From Choristoneura fumiferana (Eukaryota > Arthropoda > Insecta > Lepidoptera > Tortricidae), in assembly GCF_025370935.1 (NCBI RefSeq), contig NC_133473.1, positions 21,337,020 through 21,401,019 of the forward strand: a stretch of DNA of 64,000 nt, read 5' to 3'. Below are positions 63,781-64,000 of the stretch, piece after piece (the stretch's first letter is position 1; every line of letters begins with the position of its first letter). A program made the position numbers and the translations under genes. The notes beneath the pieces are model-generated. The model had not been told where the DNA came from. It made no database searches and was given only the letters and a program-made list of their open reading frames with translations.

Positions 63781-64000
63781 TGTTGGCGACATCTATCAGC
63801 AACAAAAGTAACTAAACGGCGGTGGTACATATCTGGCGCGAGCACTACGTCACTTCCGACGACTGCAGCTGACCACGCCCTATGCGAGGCTTTAAAGACG
63901 TTGACACAAAGCCAGAGGACCTTTTTCCCTTGGTAAACTCACGAAGCAACTTCCTAGTTCGGTTTTGGTATCGTTCCATTTGTGTGAAATTTATAACCAT
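63781..64000 (+). repeat. Gypsy element 3, 3' LTR (partial)
   Basis: Matches the first ~220 bp of the LTR at 58784 with small differences (for example TTTAAAGACG against TTTAAAAGACG). It continues past the window end. Confidence 0.88.

Larger units (their letters stand above)
58784..64000 (+). mobile_element. Gypsy LTR retrotransposon element 3, decayed, 3' end beyond window
   Basis: Starts at the LTR beginning TGTTGGCGACATCTATCAGC, which recurs at 63781 and is still running at 64000. Over the ~220 bp seen in both, the LTRs differ by about seven substitutions and small indels. The order inside is Gag, protease, reverse transcriptase, RNase H, integrase, all on the + strand and all broken by shifts. 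It is inserted in a LINE/SINE tail. Confidence 0.88.

Overview
The window looks like repeat-dense intergenic or intronic DNA from an insect, most probably a moth or butterfly (Lepidoptera). It is AT-rich and carries no clearly supported host protein gene. It is packed with repeats of types common in lepidopteran genomes: tRNA-headed SINEs ending in a LINE 3' tail and ATGATG runs, TTTGCCCGCGG...TTTATAATATTAGTA elements, BEL/Pao and Gypsy LTR retrotransposons, foldback elements and MITEs. The species assignment rests on this repeat signature only. Four runs of N break the sequence (27031-27130, 38430-38745, 49498-49597, 49758-50444).

Layout. 1-20500 is a mosaic of non-autonomous elements. It holds two inverted copies of a ~600 bp family (1509-2108, 3056-3645), a 130-bp satellite (5436-6250), a near-perfect 567-bp hairpin (6320-6886), a LINE C-terminus (9556-9759), an AAATTTC heptamer array (10658-10900), smaller foldbacks, a 913-bp foldback with 97-bp tandem repeats in each arm (16723-17635), and two inverted copies of a palindrome-rich DNA element (15660-16120, 18998-19812). 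20500-27030 holds a decayed BEL/Pao retrotransposon on the + strand. 27131-38430 is mostly non-coding, with SINEs, palindromic MITEs, a LINE 3' half (33393-34335) and one weak candidate host exon (34886-34964). 38746-42834 is a second, much better preserved BEL/Pao element on the - strand. 44522-49199 is a complete Gypsy element on the - strand with 108-bp LTRs, a 5-bp target duplication, PBS and PPT; its only visible lesions are two one-base shifts at A7 tracts. 50445-58068 is a decayed env-bearing (errantivirus-like) Gypsy element. It is split by a 4.1-kb DNA element with ~470-bp terminal inverted repeats, which itself carries nested repeats and an exon resembling a repeat-associated YqaJ/SWIM family. 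58784-64000 is a third, decayed Gypsy element whose 3' LTR runs off the window.

How it fits together. The window records successive insertions. LINE enzymes (9556, 33393) probably mobilised the SINEs that share a LINE-type tail. The LTR elements encode their own Gag, protease, reverse transcriptase, RNase H and integrase. The non-autonomous foldbacks and MITEs depend on transposases not encoded here. The least explained items are the palindrome-rich TGTCGGCGG element with an embedded splice-donor exon, and the long-TIR element at 51324-55451.
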